Positions 10,908 to 19,082 of a stretch of 49,879 nucleotides of DNA are shown one piece after another. Below the pieces are notes generated by a model. The model did not search any database and had not been told where the DNA came from. It saw only the letters and a list, made by a program, of their open reading frames with translations. This DNA comes from CAIWHR01 sp039915505 (GTDB taxonomy: Bacteria; Pseudomonadota; Gammaproteobacteria; Burkholderiales; Casimicrobiaceae): positions 1 through 49,879 of the forward strand of contig JBDSND010000029.1 of NCBI GenBank assembly GCA_039915505.1, in the 5' to 3' direction. How positions within the stretch are numbered: position 1 is the stretch's first letter; each line of letters starts with the position of its first letter. The position numbers and the translations under genes are program-made.

Positions 10908-11624
10908 TCACCCCCCTGTCCGTCCCTCGCCGCCGCGCTGTGCCGGCGACCCTTCGAGCCGTGCGGTGATTTCCGCAGCGGTCATCACGTCCCCGAACAC
11001 GCGGATGAAAGTCGAGAAGGTGAGGAGGTTCTCCGCATCGCTGCGGCCGCCATTGGCGTCGGCCACCATGATGGTCTTGAAGTTCGCGAAGGCAGCTTCG
11101 CGCGCGGTCGATTCGCAACAGACAGCGGTCACGGTGCCGGCGATGAGTACGGTGTCGAGACCGCGCGCCCGCAGGTGTCGCTCGAGGGCGCCGTGGCTGC
11201 CCGAGAAGCCGGAAAAATTGGTCTTGCCGACGATGGTCTCGCCGGGATGGTAGTCAACGCCCGGCCAGAGCCCCTGGCCCTCGTGACCCGGCGCGAATAG
11301 GGTGCGAAATTGCTCGCTCGATTGCGGGCCCATCACGTGATCGAAAAAAACGTCCCAACGTGGTGCCGAGGGGTCCAGGGCCCACGCCACCCAGATGACT
11401 TCGCCGCCGGTGTCGCGCACGGTCCCGGCGAGGCGATTGATGGTTGGCACGATGGCCCGGGCGCTGGCGAGCGCGGTTGGCCAACCCTCCTGCAGGAATC
11501 CAGTCTGCATGTCCACGACGATCAGGGCGGTGCGGCCGGGATCGATGCGATCGAAGCAGTGCAGTGCGCCGCGCCGGGCGGTGATCTCCCCGACGAGATC
11601 GGCGGGAAAGGGATAGCTGGTCAC
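10908..11624 (-). CDS. Isochorismatase-family cysteine hydrolase
   Basis: A 238-residue cytoplasmic hydrolase of the isochorismatase/nicotinamidase superfamily. The catalytic triad is visible: Asp in LIVVDMQTGF, Lys in VGKTNFSGF, and the nucleophilic Cys in AGTVTAVCCESTAREA, together with the non-proline cis-peptide region before it. These enzymes hydrolyse amide or carbamoyl groups (nicotinamide, N-carbamoyl compounds, ureidoacrylate) or vinyl ethers. It starts at GTG 11624 and lies 160 bases before the importer operon on the same strand, so it could process the imported amide; that link is inference. Confidence 0.88.
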   Translation of the reverse strand: MTSYPFPADLVGEITARRGALHCFDRIDPGRTALIVVDMQTGFLQEGWPTALASARAIVPTINRLAGTVRDTGGEVIWVAWALDPSAPRWDVFFDHVMGPQSSEQFRTLFAPGHEGQGLWPGVDYHPGETIVGKTNFSGFSGSHGALERHLRARGLDTVLIAGTVTAVCCESTAREAAFANFKTIMVADANGGRSDAENLLTFSTFIRVFGDVMTAAEITARLEGSPAQRGGEGRTGG

Positions 11625-11685
11625 GACGGAGGCTCGCCGCGCGCCAGGCGCGGACGCTGGCTATCCGTCAAGGATTTCACGGAGG

Positions 11686-12357
11686 TCACAGGACCCGGCC
11701 GGCGCGGCTGGTTTCCGCGCCACGAGGTCGCTGCAGGCGGTGGCGAACGAGTTCGAATGCCAGCGGCATCACCGAGAGCGCGATGATGACCAGGGTGACG
11801 ATGCCGAAATGGCGCTTGACCCACGGCGTATTGCCGAACCAGTAGCCGATCGAGACGAGCAGCACTACCCAGAGCAGCGCCCCTCCGACGCTGAACGCCA
11901 GGAAGCGGATGTAGTGCATGCGCCCGAGTCCGGCCACGAACGGCGCAAATGTGCGGACCACCGGGACGAAGCGGGCCATCACAATCGTCTTGCCGCCGTG
12001 GTTCGCGTAGAACGCCTCGGTGCGCTCGAGGGCGCGGCGGTTGATCAGGCGCGAGCGACTGCGCACCAGCCGGGCACCCACTGAGCGGCCAATCCAGAAG
12101 TTGCAGTTGTCGCCGCACAGCGCCCCGGTGATCAGCACCGCACCAAGCGCCACCACGTCCATGCCGGTGGCGGCCCACAAGGCGCCGGCGACGAACAGCA
12201 ACGAGTCGCCGGGCAGGAAGGGAGTCACCACCAGGCCGGTCTCGCAGAACAGGATGGCGAACAGGATCGCGTAGATCAGCACGCCGTACTGCGCGAGCAG
12301 CCGCCCGAGCTGCTGGTCGGGATGCAGCACGAAATCGATGATCGGCGTCCACTCCAC
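11686..12357 (-). CDS. DedA-family inner-membrane protein
   Basis: A 223-residue integral membrane protein of the DedA/VTT superfamily, associated with lipid scrambling and membrane homeostasis. Landmarks are ETGLVVTPFLPGDSLLFVAG, the GDNCNFWIGRSVG segment and the FxxxxGG[KR]xxxxxRFxPxxR motif seen as YANHGGKTIVMARFVPVVRTFAPFVAG. GTG 12357 is preferred over the upstream ATG at 12393 because GAGGAGG lies 7-8 bases before it and DedA proteins begin at this point. It is 61 bases upstream of the isochorismatase-like gene on the same strand. Confidence 0.9.
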   Translation of the reverse strand: MEWTPIIDFVLHPDQQLGRLLAQYGVLIYAILFAILFCETGLVVTPFLPGDSLLFVAGALWAATGMDVVALGAVLITGALCGDNCNFWIGRSVGARLVRSRSRLINRRALERTEAFYANHGGKTIVMARFVPVVRTFAPFVAGLGRMHYIRFLAFSVGGALLWVVLLVSIGYWFGNTPWVKRHFGIVTLVIIALSVMPLAFELVRHRLQRPRGAETSRAGRVL

Positions 12358-12597
12358 TGGCAAGCCTCCTCGTTGGTCGCTGACTGCAACCATACACGAT
12401 CGCCGGACGATGCCGACCTAGTGTCGCCAACCGCAAGTTCGCTGCCGCAGCCATCGCAGGGTGATGCAACGAACTTCCGATTCGGGACTCTATCTCCGAC
12501 GTGAAGGAATCCGGCGCTCGCACCGTCGCTGTACGGTGCGCGTCAGTTTCGGGGTCGGCCGAGAAGGGTGCTTGGATCGATCAGGGACGCCACCGCA

Positions 12598-13047
12598 TCA
12601 CGAGCGCCGGCGCATCGCCGCGGAATGCAGGGGTGGCAATGGCGAGAGCGGCGAGCCCGTGTCGCGCAGAGGCGTCGCTCCGCGCCGCGGGCGGACAATG
12701 GCCCGCTCGATGGTCGCGATCGCTTCCGGAATGGTGAAGGGCTTGCGCAGGTACGCGGCGTAGCCGTCGAACATCCGGCTCACGCGCTCCTCTGGCAGGG
12801 TGCTCATGAAGATCACGGGCAGCTGCTCCTGCCCCGGCACCGACTGGGCTTTCTGCAGGAACCCGGGGCCCAGGAGGCCGGGCATGACGATATCGCACAA
12901 TACGGCGTCGACCCCGCGTCCTGCCAGCATGACGAGGGCAGCGTCGCCATTGGCTTCAACGATGGTGCGATAGTGGCGGGCCCGCAGGCAAGCGGCCAAG
13001 CCTTGCGCGAATCCCACGTCATCGTCGATCACCAGTACAGTGGCCAT
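12598..13047 (-). CDS. Stand-alone response-regulator receiver protein
   Basis: A 149-residue protein made of one CheY-like receiver domain (about residues 1-118) plus a low-complexity tail rich in Arg, Pro and Ser, with no DNA-binding or enzymatic output domain. Acidic residues are in VIDDD, the phospho-acceptor Asp in LCDIVMPG, the switch Ser/Thr in FMST and the conserved Lys in LRKPF. ATG 13047 is favoured because GGAGG lies 6 bases upstream; ATG 13053 is too close to it. It is divergent from, and clearly paralogous to, the receiver at 13438. Confidence 0.85.
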   Translation of the reverse strand: MATVLVIDDDVGFAQGLAACLRARHYRTIVEANGDAALVMLAGRGVDAVLCDIVMPGLLGPGFLQKAQSVPGQEQLPVIFMSTLPEERVSRMFDGYAAYLRKPFTIPEAIATIERAIVRPRRGATPLRDTGSPLSPLPPLHSAAMRRRS

Positions 13048-13437
13048 GCGCATCCTCCAGCGTCTTATTATCGGCCGAGCATTGGCGCCATTCTGTAGGG
13101 CAACGGGAAAGACCGCTGTCAGCGCGGCCCGCGAGTGCGGCGGATCGCGGTGCGCTTCCCCCGAAAGGGCTGCACGCGCTATGCTCCGAGCACGCGAGGG
13201 TCTCCGCGACGGCGCCGGGGCGGGGGCCGGTCGCGACGGTCGCCGGATCGACGGCACAGAGGGCCGGGCGCGCAAGCGCTTGGCTGATGCCCGGCCAATC
13301 TCACGCAAGGCCCCGAATGAATCCATCGGCTCCTCCACCCACCGGCTCTCGAACGTTGCACGGCAGCGTCCGCGTCGCAGGCACCGAACGGCATGCGACC
13401 GTGGACGGCGTTGGTCGAGACGCGTGAGATCGGCGCC
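13048..13437. other. Intergenic region between two divergent receiver genes
   Basis: 390 bases without a gene I can support. The open frames here are arginine-rich, lack ribosome sites and look like GC-driven noise. The stretch TCTTATTATCGG (13062-13073), just upstream of the minus-strand receiver, is the only AT-rich part and may contain its promoter. The arrangement would let one region control both paralogues. Nothing else was recognised. Confidence 0.4.
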
Positions 13438-13833
13438 ATGACTCGGGCGGTACTGGTCGTCGATGACGACGTTGCGTTTGCCAATGGCCTCGCTGCGCTC
13501 CTGCAACGCCACGGCTATCGGACCACGGTGGCCTACGACGGCGACCAAGCCCTGGCGCAACTGACAGCGCAGCACTGCGACGTCGTCATTTCCGACATCG
13601 TGATGCCGGGCATGATCGGCTATACCCTCATTCAGGCAGCGCATGCTCTTCCTGGGCACGATGGCCTCCCATTCGTTTTCATGAGCGTACTTAACGAGGC
13701 GAAGGTGCGCAGCTTTTTCGACGCCGGGATCCGCTACCTGCAGAAACCGTTCGACAGCGGCGCATTGCTGGCCATGCTGGGCGAGGCGATCGCGGGAACG
13801 TCGGATTACGTGGGGGAGGTCCGCCCTACTTGA
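13438..13833 (+). CDS. Stand-alone response-regulator receiver protein (paralogue)
   Basis: A 131-residue single receiver domain. Acidic residues are in VVDDD, the phospho-acceptor Asp in ISDIVMPG, Ser in FMSV and Lys in LQKPF. By eye it shares nearly half of its residues with the divergent receiver at 12598-13047 (for example FANGLAALLQRHGYRTTV against FAQGLAACLRARHYRTIV), so the pair looks like a duplication. Unlike the paralogue it lacks an added tail. No histidine kinase is in the window, so both must be phosphorylated by a kinase encoded elsewhere or by a hybrid phosphorelay. Confidence 0.86.
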   Translation: MTRAVLVVDDDVAFANGLAALLQRHGYRTTVAYDGDQALAQLTAQHCDVVISDIVMPGMIGYTLIQAAHALPGHDGLPFVFMSVLNEAKVRSFFDAGIRYLQKPFDSGALLAMLGEAIAGTSDYVGEVRPT

Positions 13834-13984
13834 TGGCTCGCGTCCTACAAGGGTTGACGGCTTTCACCGACGCCCTCGCCCTGGGTGCTTCTCCATGATG
13901 GTAGCTGGACATTGATGTCCGCTACGGTGGGGTCTTTGGAATTACGAAGCTCACCTTCCATGACAACGCTACGGAGGTACTCCA

Positions 13985-14176
13985 ATGAACCGCGATCAAG
14001 TAAAGGGTACGGCGAAGGATGTCGAAGGCAAAGTCCAGCGCGAGGTTGGCAAGGCGACTGGCGATCTTGGCGAACAAGTGAAGGGCGCCGGCAAGCAGGT
14101 GGAAGGCAAAATCCAGAAGGGCATCGGCAACCTCAAGGACGACGTTGACAAGAATCGCGATCCGAACCGGCGCTAA
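13985..14176 (+). CDS. CsbD-like small stress protein
   Basis: A 63-residue, highly charged helical protein beginning MNRDQVKGTAKDVEGKVQRE, the defining CsbD-family opening, with a second repeat of the motif (EQVKGAGKQVEGKIQKG). Members are abundant general-stress proteins of unknown biochemical role (sigma-B regulated in Bacillus). A strong ribosome site (GGAGGT, 6 bases before ATG) and a strong terminator just downstream suggest high expression as a single-gene transcript. Confidence 0.92.
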   Translation: MNRDQVKGTAKDVEGKVQREVGKATGDLGEQVKGAGKQVEGKIQKGIGNLKDDVDKNRDPNRR

Positions 14177-14200
14177 GCGCCGCGTAGTCGCGTTACGAGA

Positions 14201-14226
14201 AAAAGGGCCCGCAACGCGGGCCCTTT
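14201..14226 (+). terminator. Rho-independent terminator after the csbD-like gene
   Basis: Perfect 8-bp stem (14205-14212 with 14216-14223), a three-base loop AAC, an A run before and a short T run after, 28 bases downstream of the CsbD-like stop. The A and T flanks make it usable from both strands, though nothing convergent lies close. Confidence 0.85.
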
Positions 14227-14372
14227 GTCATGACTTTGAGCAATAGCGTCAGTGCGCGCCGGCGCGGCGCTACGGTCGATACCTACGTGGATGTGGTCGC
14301 CGACTGCGCCCCGAGGATCATGCGCATCGCCGGCGTCGCGCGCGCCAGGCCCCTGAGGAACCCGGTCTTCGC

Positions 14373-14777
14373 TCACTCAGGATTGATCCCAGGATTTTCG
14401 GCATCCACCAATTCGTGCAAAAGACGCTCAGCGAGGGGCTTGAGGGATTGCGACCTGTCCGGCAGCAAACCGGTGTTGGCGGCCACCCCACAAAAGACGG
14501 TCAGCAGATCGCCCGCCACGCGATACCACCCGCAGTAATCGCGTCCCGCATGGCGAACGTGGACGAAACCGGCAAGTTCGCCCCGCCCTGCGACCGGTAC
14601 CCGCCGATTCGCCGGGGTGCGCGCGCGGCTGCGCCGCCACGGCGGAGGGTCGATGATCCCATCTACGTCCATACCGGCAACCGCGCTGCGACCCAGATAC
14701 AGTTGGACCGTCGACGGCGCTGCGCGGCTTATCCGCACCGTCATGCCGATGGATTCTGTCGGGTGGATGACGGGCAT
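14373..14777 (-). CDS. Hypothetical protein
   Basis: Up to 134 residues, not assigned to a named family. The middle reads VHVRHAGRDYCGWYRVAGDLLTVFCG, a pattern of short beta strands (xYxVxGDLLTV) found in several small uncharacterised proteobacterial proteins. The C-terminal LKPLAERLLHELVDAENPG looks helical. The coding-like amino-acid composition supports a real gene, but no strong ribosome site decides between ATG 14777 and ATG 14744 (MTVRISRAAP). It lies on the same strand as the HicB-like gene, 91 bases downstream of it. Confidence 0.5.
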   Translation of the reverse strand: MPVIHPTESIGMTVRISRAAPSTVQLYLGRSAVAGMDVDGIIDPPPWRRSRARTPANRRVPVAGRGELAGFVHVRHAGRDYCGWYRVAGDLLTVFCGVAANTGLLPDRSQSLKPLAERLLHELVDAENPGINPE

Positions 14778-14868
14778 CGCCTGCGCAGTTTCCGAGGATT
14801 TGCAAGGACGACGGTTATTTGGTTCGGTTGACGAGGCATCACCGGCTCTATCCGGTTTGAACGACCAA

Positions 14869-15210
14869 TCAGCGCGACGGGCCGAGCACGGCCCTCGGTT
14901 CGAAGCGTCGGGCGCCCTGGCGATTGCTCTGGAGCGCGTCGTCCCGCCAGCCGAGACGGGCCGCCAGGCGGAGACCCCAATACTTGAGCCGCAAGTGGAG
15001 CGAGCCGGGCGTCGACGTTACAGCGCTACGACTGGACCGGCGTCGGACCGCGGCGTCATCGATGTTTTCGTGAATAAGCCGATCGAGGGTGCATTTCACA
15101 GCGTCGAGGGATTCCCCCCGTACCGTCAGGTCGAGGTCGACGCAGTGCGCCTCCCATTGCCCTGCGGTCTGTTCAGCAAAGCACCGCACCGCCACCACTT
15201 TCGAGCGCAT
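14869..15210 (-). CDS. HicB-like/DUF1902-like small protein
   Basis: A 113-residue protein. The N-terminal half (VVAVRCFAEQTAGQWEAHC, then VDLDLTVRGESLDAVKCTLDRLI) has the beta-beta-alpha pattern of HicB antitoxin-like partial RNase H folds, in which a sheet is followed by the 'GES...EA...L...I' helix. The C-terminal part (LRLKYWGLRLAARLG) resembles orphan HicB-like proteins of betaproteobacteria rather than a DNA-binding tail. No HicA-like toxin gene accompanies it. Second ATG 15210 is favoured because AGGGAGG ends one base before the first ATG at 15213. The function is unknown. Confidence 0.7.
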   Translation of the reverse strand: MRSKVVAVRCFAEQTAGQWEAHCVDLDLTVRGESLDAVKCTLDRLIHENIDDAAVRRRSSRSAVTSTPGSLHLRLKYWGLRLAARLGWRDDALQSNRQGARRFEPRAVLGPSR

Positions 15211-15479
15211 CATGCCTCCCTAGCTGTTTGCCAGGAGAGGACGCAAAGAGCGTGCCGTTCACGCCAACGATACCGGGGCGGGACGCGCAACGCGGGAGCA
15301 ACGCGCTATTCGCGGGGAATGTCGGGGCGAGAGCGCGGCTGTAAGGTGGAGGCGTCGCATTAGTCGGCGACCGTTCGACGTAAAAACTGCCCATCTCGTG
15401 AAATCCTGCCTTCTACCGAAGCGCCGGTAAGTCCATCGGCATGTCGTAGAATTTCCCGACATTCACGAGGGGAGACGTC

Positions 15480-16226
15480 ATGAATCAACTGGATTTTGCA
15501 AATCGTACCGCGGTGGTGACGGGGGGGGCCGCAGGCATCGGACTGGCGATCGCGCGACGGCTGCAGACGAGCGGGGCGCGGGTCAGTGTCTGGGATCGTG
15601 ATCCCGCGGCGCTCGAGGAGGCCAAGCGCGCCATCGGCGCCGCTACCGACTCCCAGCAGGTGGACGTTGCCGATCCCGACGCCGTAGCGGCCGCCGCGCG
15701 GGGGTCGGCCTCTTCGCTCGGACGTATCGACGTGCTCGTCTGCTCGGCCGGGATCGCCGGGCCGAACGCCACCACCTGGGAGTACCAGCCCGACGCGTGG
15801 CGCCAGGTGATCGACATCAACCTCAACGGCGTCTTCTACTGCAACCGCGCGGTGGTGCCGTACATGATGACTGGCGATTATGGCCGCATCGTCAACATCG
15901 CGTCGGTAGCAGGCAAGGAGGGCAATCCCACTGCGTCGGCCTACAGCGCTTCCAAGGCGGGGGTGATGGCGCTCACGAAATCCCTGGGCAAGGAACTCGC
16001 GCGCACCGGCATCCGGGTGAATTGCGTGACCCCTGCGGCCGTTCGCACCGCCATCTTCGACCAGATATCCCAGCAGCACATCGACTTCATGCTGTCTAAG
16101 ATTCCCATGGGTCGCTTCGGTACGGTCGATGAGATCGCCGCGATGGTGTGCTGGCTAGCGAGCGAGGACTGCTCGTTCTCGACGGGTGCGGTGTTCGACC
16201 TTTCCGGCGGTCGCGCCACGTACTAG
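15480..16226 (+). CDS. Short-chain dehydrogenase/reductase (SDR)
   Basis: A 248-residue NAD(P)-dependent classical SDR. The Rossmann glycine motif is TGGAAGIG (about residues 14-21), the structural NAG-like motif is CSAGIAG, and the catalytic residues are Ser in NIASVAG and Tyr/Lys in YSASK. WDRDP after the second strand has an acidic residue, which favours NAD(H). It resembles sugar-acid dehydrogenases and 3-oxoacyl reductases, but the substrate is not decided. A good ribosome site (GAGGGGAG) precedes ATG. Probably co-transcribed with the acyl-CoA synthetase-like gene 23 bases downstream. Confidence 0.9.
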   Translation: MNQLDFANRTAVVTGGAAGIGLAIARRLQTSGARVSVWDRDPAALEEAKRAIGAATDSQQVDVADPDAVAAAARGSASSLGRIDVLVCSAGIAGPNATTWEYQPDAWRQVIDINLNGVFYCNRAVVPYMMTGDYGRIVNIASVAGKEGNPTASAYSASKAGVMALTKSLGKELARTGIRVNCVTPAAVRTAIFDQISQQHIDFMLSKIPMGRFGTVDEIAAMVCWLASEDCSFSTGAVFDLSGGRATY

Positions 16227-16249
16227 CCACGACCTTTTCGCAAACGCCC

Positions 16250-17863
16250 ATGACGACGGCAGCGGCCCATAACGTCGCCAGCTTTCTCTGGCGCAGCGCC
16301 CGCTGCTGGCCCAGCCTCCCCGCGCTGGCGGTCGGCACGCGGGTCACCCACGACTACGCCACATTCGCCCACACCGCGGCACGCTTCGCCGCTGGCATGA
16401 TCGCGGCGGGACTCGCCCCGGGCGACCGCATCGCGATCGTCGCGCGCAATACGCCAGACTACCTGGTCGCGCTGTTCAGCGCGTGGTGGGCCGGGATGGT
16501 CGCGGTGCCGGTCAACGCCAAGCTTCACCCGCGCGAACTCGCGTACGTCCTCGCCGATAGCAGAGCACGTCTGGTGCTGGTCGATGCGACGTGGGCGGGG
16601 GCGATCGAGTCATCGCCAGAGGTGTGCGCGGGCGTCGAGTGGGTCGTGCGGCTCGGCTCGCGGGAGCATCGGGCGTTGGCCGCCGATGCCACGGCTTCGC
16701 TCCCCGCGGCATGTGCACCCGACGATGCGGCGTGGCTGTTCTACACCAGCGGCACCACCGGGCGACCCAAGGGCGTCGTCATCACCCACGCGAACCTGCG
16801 GGCGATGACGCAATGCTATCTCAGTGACGTCGAGGCGATCAGCCCTGGCGACGCCTGGCTGCATCCCGCGCCGCTGTCACACGGTTCGGGCCTGTATGCC
16901 GTGCCAAACGTCCTCGGGGCGGCAGTCAATGTCATACCTGAATCGGGCGCGTTCGATGCCCACGAGATGGCTACGCTGCTCGAGACCTGGCGTGGTGCCG
17001 CGTTCTTCGCCGCGCCGACCATGGTGAAACGCCTGGTTGAAAGCAACGCGGTAGGCGAGCACCAGCTCGCGCGACTGAAGTGCATCGTGTACGGCGGCGG
17101 CCCGATGTACGTCGAGGACTGCCGCGCCGCCTTCGACCGATTCGGACCGCGGCTGGCGCAGATCTACGGCCAGGGTGAGTCGCCGATGACTATCACGGCG
17201 ATGTCGAAAGCGCTCCTCGCCGACGCGATGGCGCGGGACGACGTAGCGCGCATCGGCTCGGTCGGGATCGCGCAGACCGGAATGGCGCTGCGCGTCACAG
17301 GTCCTGGCGACGTCGACCTGGCAACCGGCGAGGTTGGGGAAGTTCTGGTACGCGGACCGGCGGTGATGCGGGGCTACTGGGACAACGAAGCCGCGACCGC
17401 CGGCACGCTGGCCGGCGGCTGGTTGCACACCGGCGACGTCGGCAGCCTCGACGTGGATGGTTTCCTGACCTTGCGCGACCGTTCCAAGGATCTCATCATC
17501 AGCGGCGGCGCCAACATCTATCCGCGCGAGATCGAGGAGGTGCTGCTCGGTCACCCCGATGTCGCCGAGACCGCGGTGATCGGCCGTATCGATCCGGAAT
17601 GGGGCGAGGACGTGGTGGCGTTCGTCGTCATCCGGGGAACGCCGGCGGCCGCCACCGAGGTTGCGAGCACCCTCGCGGCCGAGCTCGACGCCCGCTGTCG
17701 TGCGCGGATCGCGCGGTTCAAGCGGCCGCGCCATTATGTGTTCATTGCCGAGCTTCCCAAGAACAACACCGGCAAGGTGCTCAAGACCGCGCTCCGCGAG
17801 CAGCTCGCTGCACTTCCCGGCAACGCGCTAATCCGCCGGCCCTCGTCCTCGTCCTCGTCCTAG
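16250..17863 (+). CDS. AMP-binding acyl-CoA synthetase/ligase
   Basis: A 537-residue class I adenylate-forming enzyme that would activate a carboxylic acid as acyl-AMP and then acyl-CoA. Motifs in order: LFYTSGTTGRPKGV (P-loop), YGQGESP (A5), GWLHTGDVG (A7), RDRSKDLIISGGANIYPREIE (A8 hinge) and PKNNTGKVLK with the catalytic lysine (A10). I place the start at ATG 16250 because the open frame before it lies within the SDR gene. The C-terminus ends in six serines coded by a short TCGTCC repeat, and the stop TAG sits in a CTAG shared with the convergent MFS gene. Substrate chain length cannot be told. Confidence 0.9.
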   Translation: MTTAAAHNVASFLWRSARCWPSLPALAVGTRVTHDYATFAHTAARFAAGMIAAGLAPGDRIAIVARNTPDYLVALFSAWWAGMVAVPVNAKLHPRELAYVLADSRARLVLVDATWAGAIESSPEVCAGVEWVVRLGSREHRALAADATASLPAACAPDDAAWLFYTSGTTGRPKGVVITHANLRAMTQCYLSDVEAISPGDAWLHPAPLSHGSGLYAVPNVLGAAVNVIPESGAFDAHEMATLLETWRGAAFFAAPTMVKRLVESNAVGEHQLARLKCIVYGGGPMYVEDCRAAFDRFGPRLAQIYGQGESPMTITAMSKALLADAMARDDVARIGSVGIAQTGMALRVTGPGDVDLATGEVGEVLVRGPAVMRGYWDNEAATAGTLAGGWLHTGDVGSLDVDGFLTLRDRSKDLIISGGANIYPREIEEVLLGHPDVAETAVIGRIDPEWGEDVVAFVVIRGTPAAATEVASTLAAELDARCRARIARFKRPRHYVFIAELPKNNTGKVLKTALREQLAALPGNALIRRPSSSSSS

Positions 17864-19059
17864 GTCGGCCCTCCGCTGCCCCGCACCAAAGTCGCGAGCA
17901 TTCCGGCGACGAGCATGGCGACTGCCGATGCCAGGAAGGCAATGGGCGGTCCGCCTTGTTCGATGAGGGTGCCGCCAATGGCCATGCCCGCGCCGATCCC
18001 GGCGACGATGCCGGTCGTCGACCAGGTGAAAGCCTCGGTGGCGTAGCGCGGCGGGGCATGCTGCGCGACCAGCATGCTGAAGATCGCGAACGAGGGTGCG
18101 ATCAGCAGGCCTGTGACGAAGGCGAGCGGCAGGAGCCATCCGAAGGAGCCGATGACGGCGTGCAGCGCCACGGGAACTGCGAGTGCGATAAGCAATGCAC
18201 GCAGCTGGTGTGGGAGCGGCCGTGCCAGATGCATGCCGCCGTAGGCCACGCCGCCGGCGGCGCTGCCTAGGGAATTCACCGCGATGAGGATGCCGCCGAG
18301 CGCCGGCTGTCCGTTACGCGCGGCAAACCCGGGATAGCTCACCTCCAGCAGTCCCAGGCCACAGGTGAGCGCGAAGTTGCTGGCGAAGATCACTAGGAGC
18401 TGCGGCTCGGTGAGCGGACCGAGCAAATGCCGCTCGCCGCGCGGCTGCCGTTTCCAGTAACGTTGCGCTGGCGAGGCGAGGTACAGCGGAGCGGCTGTCG
18501 CGGCGAACAGCACCGCACCCGCGAGTGCCACACGCGGACTGGCCACGGCCAGCAAGAGGGCGATCAGCGCGGGACCGAGCGTGTAGTTGAGTTCGATCAG
18601 CACCGCATCCAGCGCGAAGGCCATGCGCCGGACATCGTGCTCGAAGCGGTAACGCCAGACGGTGCGTGTCAGCACGGCGATCGGCGGCATGAAGGCGCCG
18701 GCGACGATGGCGCACGCCGTAAGAAAGGCCGTGGACATCTTCCCGCCGGCCAGAATGGCCACCAGCGCGAATGGATGCACCACGCCGTCGACCCGCAGGA
18801 CCCAGGTCGGTCCGTACCGGTCGACGAGCCGACCCTGTATCGGGGCGCCAATGGCCATCGCCACCATATAGGCGCCGACGATGCCGCCGGCGACCGCAAA
18901 CGAGCCCGATAGGCTGCGCAGGTGCATGAGCAGCGCGAGCGCGAGCATCCCGATCGGCATGCGCGCGGCGAACGCCATGGCCAGCAGGCGCACCACGTCC
19001 GGCTCGCGGAAAAAGGCGCGGTAACGCGCGTAGGGGGATGACAAGGAGCGAAGCCGCAC
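17860..19059 (-). CDS. MFS transporter
   Basis: A 399-residue integral membrane protein with about 12 hydrophobic segments. The loop between segments 2 and 3 reads GAPIQGRLVDRYGPTWVL, a variant of the major facilitator GxxxDRxGR motif. It starts at GTG 19059, 24 bases after the dnaE stop, without an obvious ribosome site; TTG further in is an alternative. Drug-efflux-type MFS proteins are its closest general resemblance, but the substrate is unknown. It converges on the acyl-CoA synthetase gene, with overlapping stop codons in CTAG. Confidence 0.87.
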   Translation of the reverse strand: MRLRSLSSPYARYRAFFREPDVVRLLAMAFAARMPIGMLALALLMHLRSLSGSFAVAGGIVGAYMVAMAIGAPIQGRLVDRYGPTWVLRVDGVVHPFALVAILAGGKMSTAFLTACAIVAGAFMPPIAVLTRTVWRYRFEHDVRRMAFALDAVLIELNYTLGPALIALLLAVASPRVALAGAVLFAATAAPLYLASPAQRYWKRQPRGERHLLGPLTEPQLLVIFASNFALTCGLGLLEVSYPGFAARNGQPALGGILIAVNSLGSAAGGVAYGGMHLARPLPHQLRALLIALAVPVALHAVIGSFGWLLPLAFVTGLLIAPSFAIFSMLVAQHAPPRYATEAFTWSTTGIVAGIGAGMAIGGTLIEQGGPPIAFLASAVAMLVAGMLATLVRGSGGPT

Positions 19060-19082
19060 GCCGAATGGCGTCGGTCCAGGCC

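Noticed and set aside
13040..13441. Arginine-rich frame of 133 codons between the two receiver genes
   Set aside because: No ribosome site, no recognisable motif, spans both promoters; typical high-GC noise.
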